This document shows positions 24,733 to 36,310 of a stretch of DNA of 64,000 nucleotides, piece after piece. Below the pieces are notes generated by a model, which searched no databases, was not told the DNA's origin, and was given only the letters and a program-made list of their open reading frames with translations. This DNA is from Cyrtodaria siliqua (taxonomy: Eukaryota > Mollusca > Bivalvia > Adapedonta > Hiatellidae): positions 620,001-684,000 of the forward strand of contig JAWPHD010000006.1 of the NCBI GenBank assembly GCA_037043455.1. The letters run 5' to 3'. A program made the position numbers and the translations under genes. Position 1 is the first letter of the stretch. The number at the start of each line of letters is the position of its first letter.

Positions 24733-25271
24733 AATGATATATAGGGTCCTATAGAAACCATAGCGTCCGAACGTAATGGCATCGTAGGTCCGCACTGTAC
24801 TGCAAACAAGGACTTGAAACTACAATGAAAGAGACAAAAAACAACAGAAAGGGTGGTGAAGACAGGGTTATCGACTTGGAACGGTCAGTAGGCAATAAGA
24901 CCTACTGGTTAGCTTGAATCGATTTTATATGCGCACAATCCTCGCTAGTATCCTGTCTTCAGCGCCCAAATAGACAAGACAGTGTAAACAAAACTACATC
25001 CCATCAAAAAAAAATCTCTAACAATAAAGTCCACATCCAGAGAAACTAACTACAGATATACATACAAAATAATAAACATCTCAGGATATATCCAGAATCG
25101 TACTGAACAACCATAGTAGTTGCAGCTAAAGAGTAAACCAATCTAGGGTACGACCAGAAAACCCGAGGAACGAAAGCTCATGCACCCACCTCCCTTAGTT
25201 GGGGTTTCAGTAGGTACAATCATAGAGTCCCAAGAGGTAGTCCAGTCATCGCACAAGTGAAAAGTGAAGCG
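24733..25271 (-). mobile_element. Nested 5'-truncated tail of a type B RT element
   Basis: 539 bp interrupt the RT at codons that are contiguous in the 40-kb copy (RYGTTV / RQIVGIP). The insert matches the tail at 11841-12380 nearly base for base, has the same minus orientation, and retains only a scrap of coding end (SLFTCAMTGLPLGTL). TAAA lies on both sides (24729-24732 and 25272-25275), consistent with a 4-bp target duplication. Confidence 0.85.
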
Positions 25272-25471
25272 TAAACTGTGGTTCCATACCTGACGAAAAT
25301 ATTATCTGATAGGAAGATTAGTGCTTCACAAACTTCATAGCAAGTCCACATAGTATAATTGTCTAAACTGCCGTTAGTAATAAACGCTTTAATAGTATTA
25401 CATGCCAAAAATGTAGTATTTTCTCTAGCGAATATTTTTTGAATAAGAGAAATTAGCTTGTCTTTAATAAG
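25272..25471 (-). pseudogene. RT element (type A), 5' remaining part
   Basis: It encodes LIFLSDNIFVRYGTTV preceded by CNTIKAFITNGSLDNYTMW and, further upstream, the KDKLI region, and is contiguous with the catalytic part once the 539-bp insertion is removed. The element is 5'-truncated at 25471, where it abuts a fragment of the repeat family seen at 18540-18600. Confidence 0.8.
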
Positions 25472-25560
25472 CCTTTTTCACTACCGTTCATAAACAGTTT
25501 CAATCAAACAGAGACTAAAATATTTTTTTGCATTTATCGTGTTTCTCATGTCATACTGTT
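25472..25560 (-). repeat. Fragment of the ~330-bp dispersed repeat family
   Basis: CACTACCGTTCATAAACAGT and CAATCAAACAGAGACT match 18555-18600. It is the sequence into which the RT element at 23914-25471 inserted. Confidence 0.65.
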
Positions 25561-25684
25561 TTTAGTGTGAATGGCAAATTACTACTGTAATGTTAACTCT
25601 TAAAATCCACAAATGAAAAACAACAGAAGGCATAAGTTGCAGATTCAGTTGTATTGAGTCAGATCACGAGAGGTCGTGCTACGA

Positions 25685-25911
25685 ATCAGTAGTGTTATTT
25701 TTACTGGTACTTTATGACCAACGAGCCCAATATAGGTGGCTTTGAAGAAGAATACCGCTTTGAAGTAGAATACCGCTTAAGCCAGTGCGAGGGGGCGTGA
25801 GAGGTGTTGCTTCTTTCATTACTTCTCATGAACAGACTTAATAAAACCGAGTCTGCTGCTTTATTCTCTTAATTATATTTGTTGCTCCCAAAGGATCACC
25901 TTTATCAGCAT
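25685..25911 (+). repeat. ~0.2-kb dispersed repeat with hairpins, copy 3
   Basis: Related to 15546-15751 and 15832-16027 but more diverged. The first hairpin is broken (TACTTTATGACCA) and an internal segment (TTTGAAG.AGAATACCGC) is tandemly duplicated. The AGACT/AGTCT and AAAGG/CCTTT hairpins remain. Confidence 0.75.
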
Positions 25912-26781
25912 TCATTATATTGCATATAAACTCGGTTTTAATAAGGTAATACTAGATTAAGATCGTCTACAGCGATTGTAGAACATTATATCTTTTTGCG
26001 TTACTATGGCTCCTTAATTATCATTAAAAAACTATAATAGAAAAGAAACTCTTGGAAGTGTCGATACAGGCACTCAGTTTATTGATGGCTACATCCTGTG
26101 AATGACCTGTAGATGTACTTTCTTTCCATGGCAATGCAGATTTAAAAGTGCATGCATATTTCAGATTTAAATTGTTGCAAATAGTTTCCCACGTGACCAT
26201 GCAGATTCTTATTGACTGTCTGAAGGTCCCTCATGTGTCTTTGCGTAGTTTCAAGTTGAAAATCTGCTGGGTTGTTTTCTTTGCAAAACGAAGGAAACTG
26301 ATCCAGAACAATTGTTTTATTAACATGATTAAAATACCAATCATAAAGTGAACGAATATGTTATCTGCTCGATGAGTTATTTTTCGAAGCAATTTAGTGA
26401 AAGCAAATGGATTTCGTGACAAATTATTTCCCGTATTGGAATAGACTGGTAGTTTATTTCAATTATCATCATCATGCGCTTGCGCATGCCGTGACATTAT
26501 TACGACCGTAGATTGGATAAATGCAATTGGCAATTGCAGTGAATTTAATGATAATCCATATTTTGGAAGTTAAGAGTCTGTCTGTCAAGTTTACAATTTT
26601 ATAAAATGCATTAAAGGTATATTACTTCACAAAAGAATACAAGTGCACCAAGTATTGTCTACGATTCGAATACCAACAAAAAACAAAACAACAAAAGCAA
26701 CAATTATATGCCGTTTCTTTTCTGATTTAGGCCTTTGCATGGAGTTTTTAAATTAACTGAAGCGAATACATTATTATACAT
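25912..26781. other. No gene recognised
   Basis: Overlapping opposite-strand frames of 63-67 codons at 26148-26422 have no recognisable content. Confidence 0.5.
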
Positions 26782-27046
26782 TACGAGGTCCCGCCTTAGT
26801 TCCATTAAGCGATGGGAAAGCTAATATTAGCAGGATTGTATAACGGATATTTCGACAATAAAACACTTTTAAAAACATTTTTTACTGACAAAATGCGATA
26901 ACCTGTTTAAAATAACCAATTAAACGTTTAAATTTTTACAATATGTGAACTTTTTCAATCGAAATTAAGGTTTATTTCATACCCCCAGCCAACCCCGTTT
27001 TCCCTTCTTGGAGAAGGGCATGGATGGGGTATGAAAGTTAATACTC
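26782..27046 (-). repeat. Dispersed ~280-bp repeat with internal palindrome, copy 2
   Basis: Reverse-complement copy of 7823-8105; the same blocks occur in reverse order (CATTAAGCGAT, AAATGCGATAACCTG, TTATTTCATACCC, CAACCCCGTTTTCCC). Confidence 0.65.
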
Positions 27047-27333
27047 GGACCACGTAATGACGAAGGTGGCTAGTAAAACTAATCGTCCCAGGTGCTTGTT
27101 TTCAAGGGCACATATGAAACAAAGAATGCAAGTTTTACAACGAATTAACATTAACTTGGCCGCAAAATTGTTCAGAATTCAATAACAACAAATCAATTGT
27201 GCTTTCATCCACTTGATACAACTGCTTAAAACATATTACTTTAGCCCTAAGTTTTATTTAAGTGGAACATTTGTTTGGTATATATGTATTTACTTGTTTT
27301 TCATACAAACGGAGGCAACGAAACTGTTTAACA

Positions 27334-28148
27334 TTACCGACCGCAGGCCTGTAGCACGTTAAGATGAGCACCACCAGCAGAGTAACATAACCGACTGTAG
27401 GCCTGTATCACGTTAAGATGAGCACAACCAGCAGAGTAACATAACCGACTGTAGGCCTGTATCACGTTAAGATGAGCACCACCAGCAGAGTAACATGACC
27501 GACTGTAGGCCTGTATCACGTTAAGATGAGCACCACCAGCAGAGTAACATGACCGACTGTAGGCCTGTATCACGTTAAGATGAGCACCACCAGCAGAGTA
27601 ACATAACCGACTGTAGGCCTGTATCACGTTAAGATGAGCACCACCAGCAGAGTAACATAACCGACTGTAGGCCTTTATCACGTTAAGATGAGCACCACCA
27701 GCAGAGTAACATAACCGACTGTAGGCCTTTATCACGTTAAGATCTGCACCACCACCACAGTAACATAACCGACAATAGGCCTGTATCACGAAAAGACGAG
27801 AACCACTAGCAGAGTAACATAACCGACCGTAGGCCTTTATCACGTTAAGACGAGAACCACCAGCAGAGTAGCATTACCGACCGTAGGCCTTTATCACGTT
27901 AAGACGAGAACCACCCGCAGAGTAACATAACCGACCGTAGGCCTGTATCACGTTAAGACGAGAACCACCAGCAGAGTAACATAACCGACCGTAGGCCTGT
28001 ATCACGTTAAGACGAGAACCACCAGCAGAGTAACATAACCGACCGTAGGTCTGTATCACGTTAAGACAAGAACCACCAGCAGAGTAACATAACCGACCGT
28101 AGACCTGTATCACGTTAAGAGCATCACTAGCACAGTAAATTACCGACT
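27334..28148. repeat. 54-bp minisatellite, about 15 units
   Basis: The unit CCGACTGTAGGCCTGTATCA... repeats every 54 bp. Because 54 is a multiple of 3 the minus strand stays open: the 18-residue repeat has the form NVIQAYSRLCYSAGGAHL, in frames 28218-27874 and 27843-27334. These are one reading frame broken by a single TAA at 27874-27876, caused by one base change in the unit. Two unit types segregate: the left half has the Ser/Ala-His version (CTGTAGG, GATGAGCACC) and the right half the Gly/Ser-Arg version (CCGTAGG, GACGAGAACC). Variation between units is mostly amino-acid changing, so I favour a non-coding minisatellite over a repetitive protein. Confidence 0.9.
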
Positions 28149-29039
28149 TAAAATGACTGTAAGTGTTGGTGTCTTGATAATTTCTCGTATCTGCCAATAC
28201 GTCTATAACGTTGCGCAATACATTGCCATTACATAGATGAATACTGAGGACAATGCTTGTTCAGCAAGAACGTATAAGTCGCGAATGCTACATTTTGTCA
28301 TCATTATCTGTTAGATATACCAAATATAATCTCGTACGACCTACGTCCTACTCGGAACGATGATGCTTTACTAATCAAATTTGAAATGTTAGTATTATAT
28401 GTCGTGTGTCTCGAATATGTATTTGTATCGAGCACGGATTAATAATGCATACGTGTCCTTATCTAAACGGGAAACTGCTTATACGAAGACATTGATTACA
28501 GCTTGCTTATCCAAGATTGTTAACTGTACAAATAGGGTCTTTATATTAGAGTGACTGCATTGATTGCATCTGCTTTTGATATTTAACAAATTCATTATAA
28601 TTATATTATTAGAAAACAACAATACAAATATGCAGATATGTACAGGCTGTTTGTCTAAAACCTTTTGACATTACACGTATCGGTCCGAGCAAAACTTCTA
28701 CTTTACTTTAAATAAACATTTCAAAATGATCCGAATTCCAAACTAAGATTTTTTCTTTTATTATTATTATTATTATTACTATTATTCTTAGTAGTAGTAG
28801 TAGTAGAAGTATAAGTTGTAATTCGTGAAATGTTGTAGTATCGACAGCCTAACACATATCACTGTGCTAAATCACACTTTAGGTGATTCCTAACTCCAGT
28901 GTGTATTGTTTGATAAATGGTCTCAATCGGGAATGGCACATGGTGCCAGCAAAACGTACTTTATTATTTACGATCAGTCTCTAATGTATTGTTTTTAATA
29001 TGTCATCCTCATATTTGGTATAATCTTATTACTTTATTA
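28149..29039. other. No gene recognised; TTA/TAG triplet repeat at ~28755-28806
   Basis: The triplet tract is (TTA)n followed by (TAG)n. Nothing else is recognisable. Confidence 0.6.
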
Positions 29040-29041
29040 TA

Positions 29042-29285
29042 CTCAGTTGCAAAAGAAAGTGGACACTGAGTTTTGTTTAATTGTATAAAAAAAATAATAG
29101 AATTAAATTCACAAATTTCAAAATGAATATGCCATGTTTGGTACCAAAGTTTTTATCATTCCATTGCGAATATCATGTTGTCATTTGTTTTTCAATAGGT
29201 CGAAATATTTAGGAACTATCGCTTGATAAAGAAGATAGGGTGTAAAGTAAAACTGTCAAAGTGTCCACTTTCTTTTGCAACTGAG
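29042..29285. mobile_element. MITE, 244 bp, TA target duplication (Tc1/mariner-like)
   Basis: Perfect 26-bp terminal inverted repeats begin CTCAGTTGCAAAAGAAAGTG at each end, flanked by TA on both sides (29040-29041, 29286-29287). The interior has no open frame. TA duplication and this size fit a non-autonomous Tc1/mariner derivative. Confidence 0.9.
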
Positions 29286-29499
29286 TATATTATGTATATG
29301 TTTGCTTATAAACTAATGCAGTTGTGTTGGTTGCATTCTATCGTTTTTTCGTTTTTTACACTGTACCATGGGATTGTGGCCTAATGCTCAAGAAATAATG
29401 CGTATGTTACTGTATTGCAGGTTGAAATCAAAATAATACTGACCAGATCTTACTGTGTCACGCATATGTGGGTGCGGTGAGGGTGGTTGGTGGCGTGGG

Positions 29500-29975
29500 G
29501 GAGGGGCACTAGAGTTACCAACTTGGTACTGTTAGTGGCAAACATGCCTCTCAGTCAGTGATTAAGCCAGATTTCAGTGTGCACCAAACCTCACTCTTAC
29601 CCTATTGTCATCCCAATAAAACGGGATAGTGTAAACCAACAAGGCATCATTAATAGTCAATATATGTAGCGTACATAGCTGATCATGCATATATGAATGA
29701 AAAACATAAAAATAGAAAGCCACAAAGCAAATACTCAGTTACTTGAGAAGACCAAGCAATACAACGTTAAGGCACATGACACGAGGAACACAAACGTTAA
29801 ACGTTACCATCTATTTCAGAATTTAGATAGAAGTCAACAAAGGGTCTATAATCATGATAATATGTCGGGTCATCGCACAATCAAAGAGGAAAGCATAGTG
29901 GCGGACTGGAAATGGGCCAAGCACTAAACATGCTGTACGTTGTAAAATGATAGGGTTGTAATAGAAATTGGCGAC
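29500..29975 (-). pseudogene. 5'-truncated RT element: extreme C-terminus plus tail
   Basis: Minus-strand reading from about 29970 gives NFYYNPIILQRTACLVLGPF, then RHYAFLFDCAMT, matching the C-terminus of the 39.8-kb copy (PIILQRTACLVVDPF, FSCTMTG). It continues through the coding end into the tail (ACCAACAAGGCATCATTAAT, GTGCACCAAACCTCAC) until about 29500, where a G-rich segment replaces the rest of the tail. The 3' terminus is missing. Confidence 0.75.
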
Positions 29976-30234
29976 ATTAATGCGGGAAAGAGGCTTAATA
30001 TATATATATCTTTTATTTAGAAAGGAATAGCAAACATATGTAGTAAACGAAATCGTATACACGTCAAGTGTTTCATAATGCTGAACAAAGGGGCATTTAT
30101 TCCAAACGCTATAAAACATATTGTTAATTAAATACAGTAACATTATATTTTATAGAAATTCGGCAATACTTATCTGATTACTTTTTTGTTTTAAAATTGG
30201 TTGATGAAATAAAATAAATGTGTGCTTCATATGC

Positions 30235-30690
30235 AAGCTATAAACTTCATTCATTTTATCATGCTGATATGCACTTTTCTGCCAAATACAGAGGTGACCT
30301 AATGATTTTTGCTTTATTAGGCACTGACCAATAATGCAAATCAATGCAGAATCCATCGGCGTTATTTGTACGTAACGTTATCTGACGTCATGCACGTAAC
30401 GTTGCCTGACGTCATAAAACAAACACAAAATAACAACATGGCGGCGTCCGCGATAAGCGTAACAGTCTGAGAAATAGGTAAAAAAAGTAATTCATACAGA
30501 AAATGTGGATAATTTATATGATAAATAGGTAAAAATAGTAATTCATACAGAAAATGCGGATATCTACATGATGAATAAAACTATCAAGTTTATTAGGCTC
30601 GGCACGTAAACGAAGAATGGCTCGTCAAAGCCTCGCCATTCTTCGTTTTCTAAGCCTCGCCTAATAAACTTGATAGTAAAAGGCACTGAC
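30235..30690 (+). repeat. ~430-bp dispersed repeat with terminal hairpin, copy 1
   Basis: Matches 56665-57035 in reverse orientation over almost its full length. Features are a GATATGCACTTTT start, GCTTTATTAGGCACTGACCA, two TGACGTCA palindromes (30384-30391 and 30408-30415), ATGGCGGCGTCCGCGATAAG, a duplicated TAGTAATTCATACAGAAAAT segment, and an end hairpin (30585-30678) with arms built on AAGTTTATTAGGC and GCCATTCTTCGTTTTC. No coding capacity. Confidence 0.8.
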
Positions 30691-32943
30691 ATAATAGTCT
30701 CTATAATATATAAACTATGGCAATACACACAAATAAATAATTATGTGTAGCCTTACTGTATGTGATTTTTTAATTTTCCCTTAATATGTCATGAATTTCC
30801 ATGCTTTGAACGGGTCCTCGGAAAACAAAGTCATTGCGTAGAAAACCTCTCTAACAGAAACTCCAGCGTATGACTGAGAATAATGCAACTTCACTATCAT
30901 ACATAGCGCCAGCCTTTCGAAGCATAAGAATACACATTTGCAAAGATATTTCGTCTAGTCCTTTTATTGGGAACATATGGTCTCCCAAATTATTACGTTG
31001 AAGTATAATAAGACACATGTAGGGTTTTTGCATAAATTAACCACCACGAAAGTGCTACCTTTGTCCGATCGTATGTCCATGGGTATCTTCAGATTTTACA
31101 TTCACGTTTTTGGTTAAGTATTTTTCACAGCCACCAGGAGTGCAACATTTTAATAGCAAAAGTATCTCAATGGGAATGACCTTGTCCAACTTTTGCACTT
31201 TGTTAATTTACATTCGCGTTTTACACTGGTCTGTGGAGAAGTCTATTTTTCAGACACCAAAAGCCGTATGGCTTCCAATGTTCATATATTCTTACATCAA
31301 TATAAATAACATTGACTTACTGTTAGTACTTTGTTCATTTAGTCCATTTCTCACACAATTACAGCTGTAGAGGTGTCAACACTTCATGAGGGCAACACGC
31401 ACCTACATAAAACAAGCAAATGGATTGACCTTCACCTACTACCTTTTGTATGTGACTGAAATCGGGGAATATGTGTGTCATGAACATATCTTTAAGTTAT
31501 ACGTTGTTTCTTTGTAGCATTACACATATTGCCATGATCTTAGTAGAAAAACAACAAAATATGAATTATATGAAAGGTGTATAGACGTTTACCTTGGTAA
31601 TATATGTGTCACTTTCTCTTTTTTATTTGGCTGTTAGTGTCTATATATGTATATGTATATGTAAATTCTACATGGGTACTTCTTGTCTAAATAATTAACC
31701 TTCTACGAGAAAGTAAGAAATGTTACAGTTTTAAAAGGTCACCAAAACCATCGAAAAACTAGATCAACAAACCATTTACATCTACAAACTTATCTAGATT
31801 TCAGTGAAATGAACATTTAAGACAATACAAATTAATAGTTCGGTACATACGAGCTAATACTACATCATTTTACAGCATGAAGACAAAGATATTTAGAAGA
31901 AATTTAATAACATCATATACCATACATTTTTCCCTATGACTAATGTTATAAATGAAATAAACATATAAAACATATAGCACCATGTCGTAAAAGTTATCAG
32001 AGTTTAAAGCAGTGACAAAAAAATTAAAGTTTGAATAAAATGAATTTTCAATGCCAGTTCAATTGAACTGAACCCGTCTACAAACTAGCGTGTTGATATC
32101 TACAAACTCGAATTTGATTCGCACTTTACCTACAGTGAAATGTAATGAATGTAATATTCTAACAAGACATCTGCAGTCTTACATATACACAAATCAAAGT
32201 ACCGAAGGTACTGAGAGCATGGCCAACTATGATTTGTGCATCCATGTAATGGAAGGTTTCTTTCCAATCACGCATGACATGGATGGACTGAAAATGTGTC
32301 AACTCTTCTTAATACCAATACATCAGTGCATGTAATAATACATCAATGCATTGTTTAATGTATCTGGAACTAAGGCGATTAAAACAAGATAATGTAAGGT
32401 ATATACAGGAATAAAGAAGGGAACAAAAGGAATGATTGGTTATAATGAAAATGAATCTTCGAAACGCTTCATCATCTTCACAGGTGTTAAAGTGTATCAA
32501 AACACATCACCAGTCATCACCTATCAAAGTTTGAGTAATTAGAAATTAATATAGCGTCAAAAAGGTCAAGACAGCTAATTTTGCCAATTCAAGGGGAGGT
32601 AATTCATAGACCCTTTGACCAACATAGCTGAATTAAAATAGGAAACAACCTTGCATTGATATCGACCTACTATGCTAGTATGATTAAAATCAAATGGACA
32701 CGAGTGTAGTCAGTAGTCGGAGTGTAGCTGTAAGACAGCCATATCCCCCGCTGCACAAAGATTTATAATATACAAATTTAAACATGGAATGCCACTGTAA
32801 AATGACAAATTCTCCCTGAAGCTTCCGTGTTCCAAAAAGTGTGACCTTCAACTAAAAGAACATATGTTTTACATACAGCTTGTAGTATAGACATACAGAC
32901 TACACATATACAAAACATAACTTATAAATATTTGTGCTCATTT
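30691..32943. other. No gene recognised
   Basis: Frames of 60-86 codons (30851-31033, 31110-31370, 32090-32335, 32309-32500) show no recognisable domain, and no repeat family from elsewhere in the window appears. Confidence 0.5.
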
Positions 32944-33116
32944 GATTTTAATCTCACAACTCGGAGTATCCCTGGTCTCCGGATACCGTTGTTATTTATT
33001 CTCACAACTCGGAATACCACTGGTCTCGGGATACCGTTGTAGTTCATTCTCACAACTCGGAGAACCACTGTTCTCGGGATACCGTTGTGATTTAATTCCA
33101 CAACTCGGAGTAAACA
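32944..33116. repeat. 48-bp minisatellite, about 3.5 units
   Basis: The unit TCTCACAACTCGGAGTATCC... repeats every 48 bp; 48 is again a multiple of 3, so the plus-strand frame 32942-33178 shows a 16-residue repeat (SQLGxxLVSGYRC). The unit contains ACAAC and GTTGT as internal complementary ends. I do not call it a gene. Confidence 0.85.
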
Positions 33117-34145
33117 TGATGTTCATACACAATTATTTCGATGTTATATTTTTCAACCATGTATGTGACCGCTACTGAGAATTTCACGATTCATATCACT
33201 AATTGTAATTTTTACGTGGATTTGTTTTTTAAGTCGGCAAATCGTTTGTTGACAATAATCACCAAAGTCACGGTAAATTTCGTTTACTACCTTAGGCCTC
33301 AACAAATAGTATTGTGTTTCCTGTCACCCAACCGAATCGCCGTTTTTACCCTCGACACAACAACATTTACCCCTTCATTTTTGTGTTGCTTTGTTGTGTT
33401 TTGGCCTTAACAGAATATAATTCAATCAGTTTTGCATGTAATTTGAATTTTTTTATAAAAGGTAACATATATGTGTTTACATCTACTCATGTTGTGTAAT
33501 GTATATCTCTCAATGCTACAGTCATACGTTCGAGTCCCGCTTGTTACGCGTTTGCACATTGAATAATGTTTGACAGCTACTCACTAACGCGCGGCAGTGT
33601 TTCAAAACAGTTGAGGTCTACCGCTACCTCTACCAAATTGACGCTTAGATAAAAGTCGTAAACATCTTTAAAAAAATTCCCCCCTCTCCACACACACACA
33701 CACACACACAATTTGTTTTCCGACAAGTCTAAAAGGGAGTACATCAGGCCTTTTATGGGGGTCTATAGGTCTATAGGTGTCCGATTTAAAATTGACAAAT
33801 ATTAATATTTTATTCTACATGACCAAAACATAATGAGCTTATAAAATCTTTTATTTGCAAAGAAATTCATTCTACACAGTAATACGTGCTATCCTGGGTG
33901 ACGCACCAGGGTTAATTTTAGCATATTACGTGCGAGTCCACCCTAGCTTTATGGTGTTCTGAAACTTTAGACATTAACAAAATGGTTCTAGCTTCACATT
34001 TTGATTGATAGTGTTTTATATCGTGAACTGGAACAATTTTATAATTTAAGCTGTTTCTAGAAAAATTCTGATGTACCCCTTTTAAGACCATTGGGCATAA
34101 ATTAAACTTGTTTGCATAAAAAAATATAATTAGAATAAAAAAATT
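33117..34145. other. No gene recognised; CA repeat at 33687-33711
   Basis: A B-box-like CGTTCGAGTCCCG occurs at about 33528-33540 without a clear A box. The CA tract is about 12 units. No gene is supported. Confidence 0.5.
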
Positions 34146-34147
34146 GG

Positions 34148-34238
34148 GTTCTGCTCAGATTCGAAACCATCCTGCTCGCTTTATAATCTATAATTTTATG
34201 GGACTGCCGCTCTTATCCGACTGAGCTAATAATCCTTT
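34148..34238 (-). repeat. tRNA-derived relic
   Basis: The minus strand has TTAGCTCAGTCGGATAAGAG (a very good A box and D arm) and GGTTTCGAATCTG (B box), with an expanded, AT-rich middle and no pairing acceptor stem. It is a tRNA pseudogene or SINE head. Confidence 0.6.
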
Positions 34239-34642
34239 ACAAATGTTGATGAACTATAAGGTATTTATTCTAAAACCGGAGTGTCCGAATTGACCCGGTC
34301 TACGACACGATCGGCACACGTATGTAGGATTATTTTACGACCGAAACAGTTATTTTAACTTCATAGCAAGGGAGGTAAAGACTTCAGAATATTACACAGC
34401 GTACTTCAAAATAAGCTGAAATCTTATTACGGAGAATAGGCAGCAACAACCTTACCTTTTACAAAGGATAGTAGCTTATGCGATAACCATTACTGACCAA
34501 ACCTATTAAATATTATATGAAGACTATAAAGGCCATGTATAAAGAGAGACAGCTGTATGTTATTCTACGATAAAATACAGCTGTTCCATTAATTCCCCGC
34601 GTATATTTCATCCGTTGGAAGCGCCACGTTACATGACGTCAC

Positions 34643-35011
34643 TTGGTAAATACACGTCACGAAGACAAACTCAACAGTAATTTTAATGAAATGTTAATTA
34701 CAACAAACTTGCCATGCTGCCAAACCGTGCACACACCCGATATAAACCCATCATATGCATCAGTACATATAACATTAATAAGCATCTTAAACAAGGTGAG
34801 AACGATTGACGTCATACAGCGCAAGCTATATGACGTAAGCAATGACTTAATTCACGTGACTACTAGTGTATTGAAAAGCAAAAGTTTGCATACGGGCGAG
34901 CCCAATGGAACAGCCTGTAAACATAGCAGCCTGATTACCTTGACCTCCGAGATAATATATAGTGCCCCAACAATAGCGTACACAATGGCGTTATTGCTGC
35001 GGTTGTGTTAG
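34643..35011 (+). CDS. Hypothetical ORF, 122 codons, unsupported
   Basis: The open frame MVNTRHEDKLNSNF... has no domain or motif I recognise. It begins just after ATGACGTCAC (34633-34640), and another ATTGACGTCAT (34806-34816) lies inside it. The frame ends at the left arm of the long palindrome at 35012. No splice sites or codon-bias argument supports it; by length alone it could be chance. It is listed only because it is the longest frame in this part of the window that is not explained by a repeat. Confidence 0.15.
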   Translation: MVNTRHEDKLNSNFNEMLITTNLPCCQTVHTPDINPSYASVHITLISILNKVRTIDVIQRKLYDVSNDLIHVTTSVLKSKSLHTGEPNGTACKHSSLITLTSEIIYSAPTIAYTMALLLRLC

Positions 35012-35193
35012 AATCGAAATAATAAATACGTACCTGTATTTTATCGGTGAATAAAATAAAGTCAATCGTTCGGATGCGAGTAATTAAATCACTCGTTCTA
35101 ACGCACTCATGATTTAATTACTACGCATCCGAACTCCTGACTGTATTTTATTCACCGATAAAACACAGGTACATATTTATTATTTCTTAATTT
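35012..35193. repeat. Long near-perfect palindrome (foldback element)
   Basis: Arms at about 35016-35092 and 35108-35187 are reverse complements with few mismatches. The outer part is AAATAATAAATA..GTACCTGT, then TTTTATCGGTGAATAAAATA, with TTCGGATGCG and TAATTAAATCA towards the centre. The loop is about 15 bases. The whole could form one hairpin of nearly 80 bp. Confidence 0.85.
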
Positions 35194-35984
35194 GATCCCA
35201 TATTCGTAGCGATGATATAAATATGCATTAGTGAGCTTCAGATGATGTAATACCCCCAATGAATACCAATCACATCATCAAACAAAATCCTAGCAACCGT
35301 TAACACTAGGAGATCGTTCACATGCCAAATTCTCGGAACTAATCAGATTGCATTTGCAGATTGCAATCGTGGCATTTGTTATATATTATTTAATACCGCA
35401 ACAAACGAACTTTGTGTCTACTGCACCGAAGGTTTAGGGATCGTTTCAGGGTTCGAGCCTTATATAAGACAACATTTTTTAAACCATACAATGTTAAGGT
35501 ATTTAAAAAAAATATGATACGAAACTGTTACGGAATAAATCTTATTGGTTCCCACAATTTGGCATTTGAGAACTCTGCTAGCCTGATTTAAACTCTCCGA
35601 TAGTAATTATTAGCTGAATTCAGCTTTCATTTTCGAACAGGAGTAATTGATTGACTTTTGAAGACTATGGTGTTTCTTTTATGAAAGGACGTTAAGCGTT
35701 GACATTATTGATGTGAACTAACACGAATCTCATCATCGTTAATGAACTACATGTTGAATCGCAATTTACGATCGATTAATATTTAAAATGTTTGCGTGCA
35801 ACTCGGCTCATTGATATTTGTCATTAACATACCAGGGATTTGAAGTCATATGTATGGCGATCTGATGGACAAATGTTTCTATATAACCATCCCGAAATGT
35901 CGTGACTGCCCGAAAGCGCTCGCCCTTATAAAAAAAAAATATGAAAGTAGAAAATTGAAAATCGTCGAACACGATGAATGCAAA

Positions 35985-36310
35985 AATATTGCAGTCTCGG
36001 TTTGAATGAGTGAAAGGTGTTTACTACCGTTCATGCCCTCCAGCCCCGGGTTGAGCAGAACTCAATAATTAAAATGTCAATAGTACAGAAAACTGAGCCA
36101 TCCAGAACATGTTATGCATATGACGGTGAATATGGAACCTCCAATGAGGTATTTCCACACCATTCCATAGCCAGTGACGTATGGTCCCAGTTTCTAACAA
36201 AAATATTTGCCATAACGAGAAAACAATGGGCGAAATAAACCAGTTTTTTAAATAGAATTTCGTTGGAGCAGAATGTATGAAGCCTGCGTATCACTGCGTA
36301 AAACAAGGAA
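35985..36310 (+). repeat. ~330-bp dispersed repeat family, plus-strand copy
   Basis: Same blocks as 54160-54495: AGTCTCGGTTTGA, CTACCGTTCATGCCCTCCAG, CCCCGGGTTGAGCAGAACTC, GCATATGACGGTGAA, ATGGAACCTCCAATGAGGTA, GGTCCCAGTTTCTAA, GGAGCAGA.TGTATGAAGCC and GCGTATCAC. The frames at 36017-36238 and 36112-36402 fall inside it and are not called. Confidence 0.8.

Noticed and set aside
27334..28148. 54-bp tandem array, considered as a CRISPR array
   Set aside because: The whole 54-bp unit is repeated with no unique spacers, and the context is eukaryotic.
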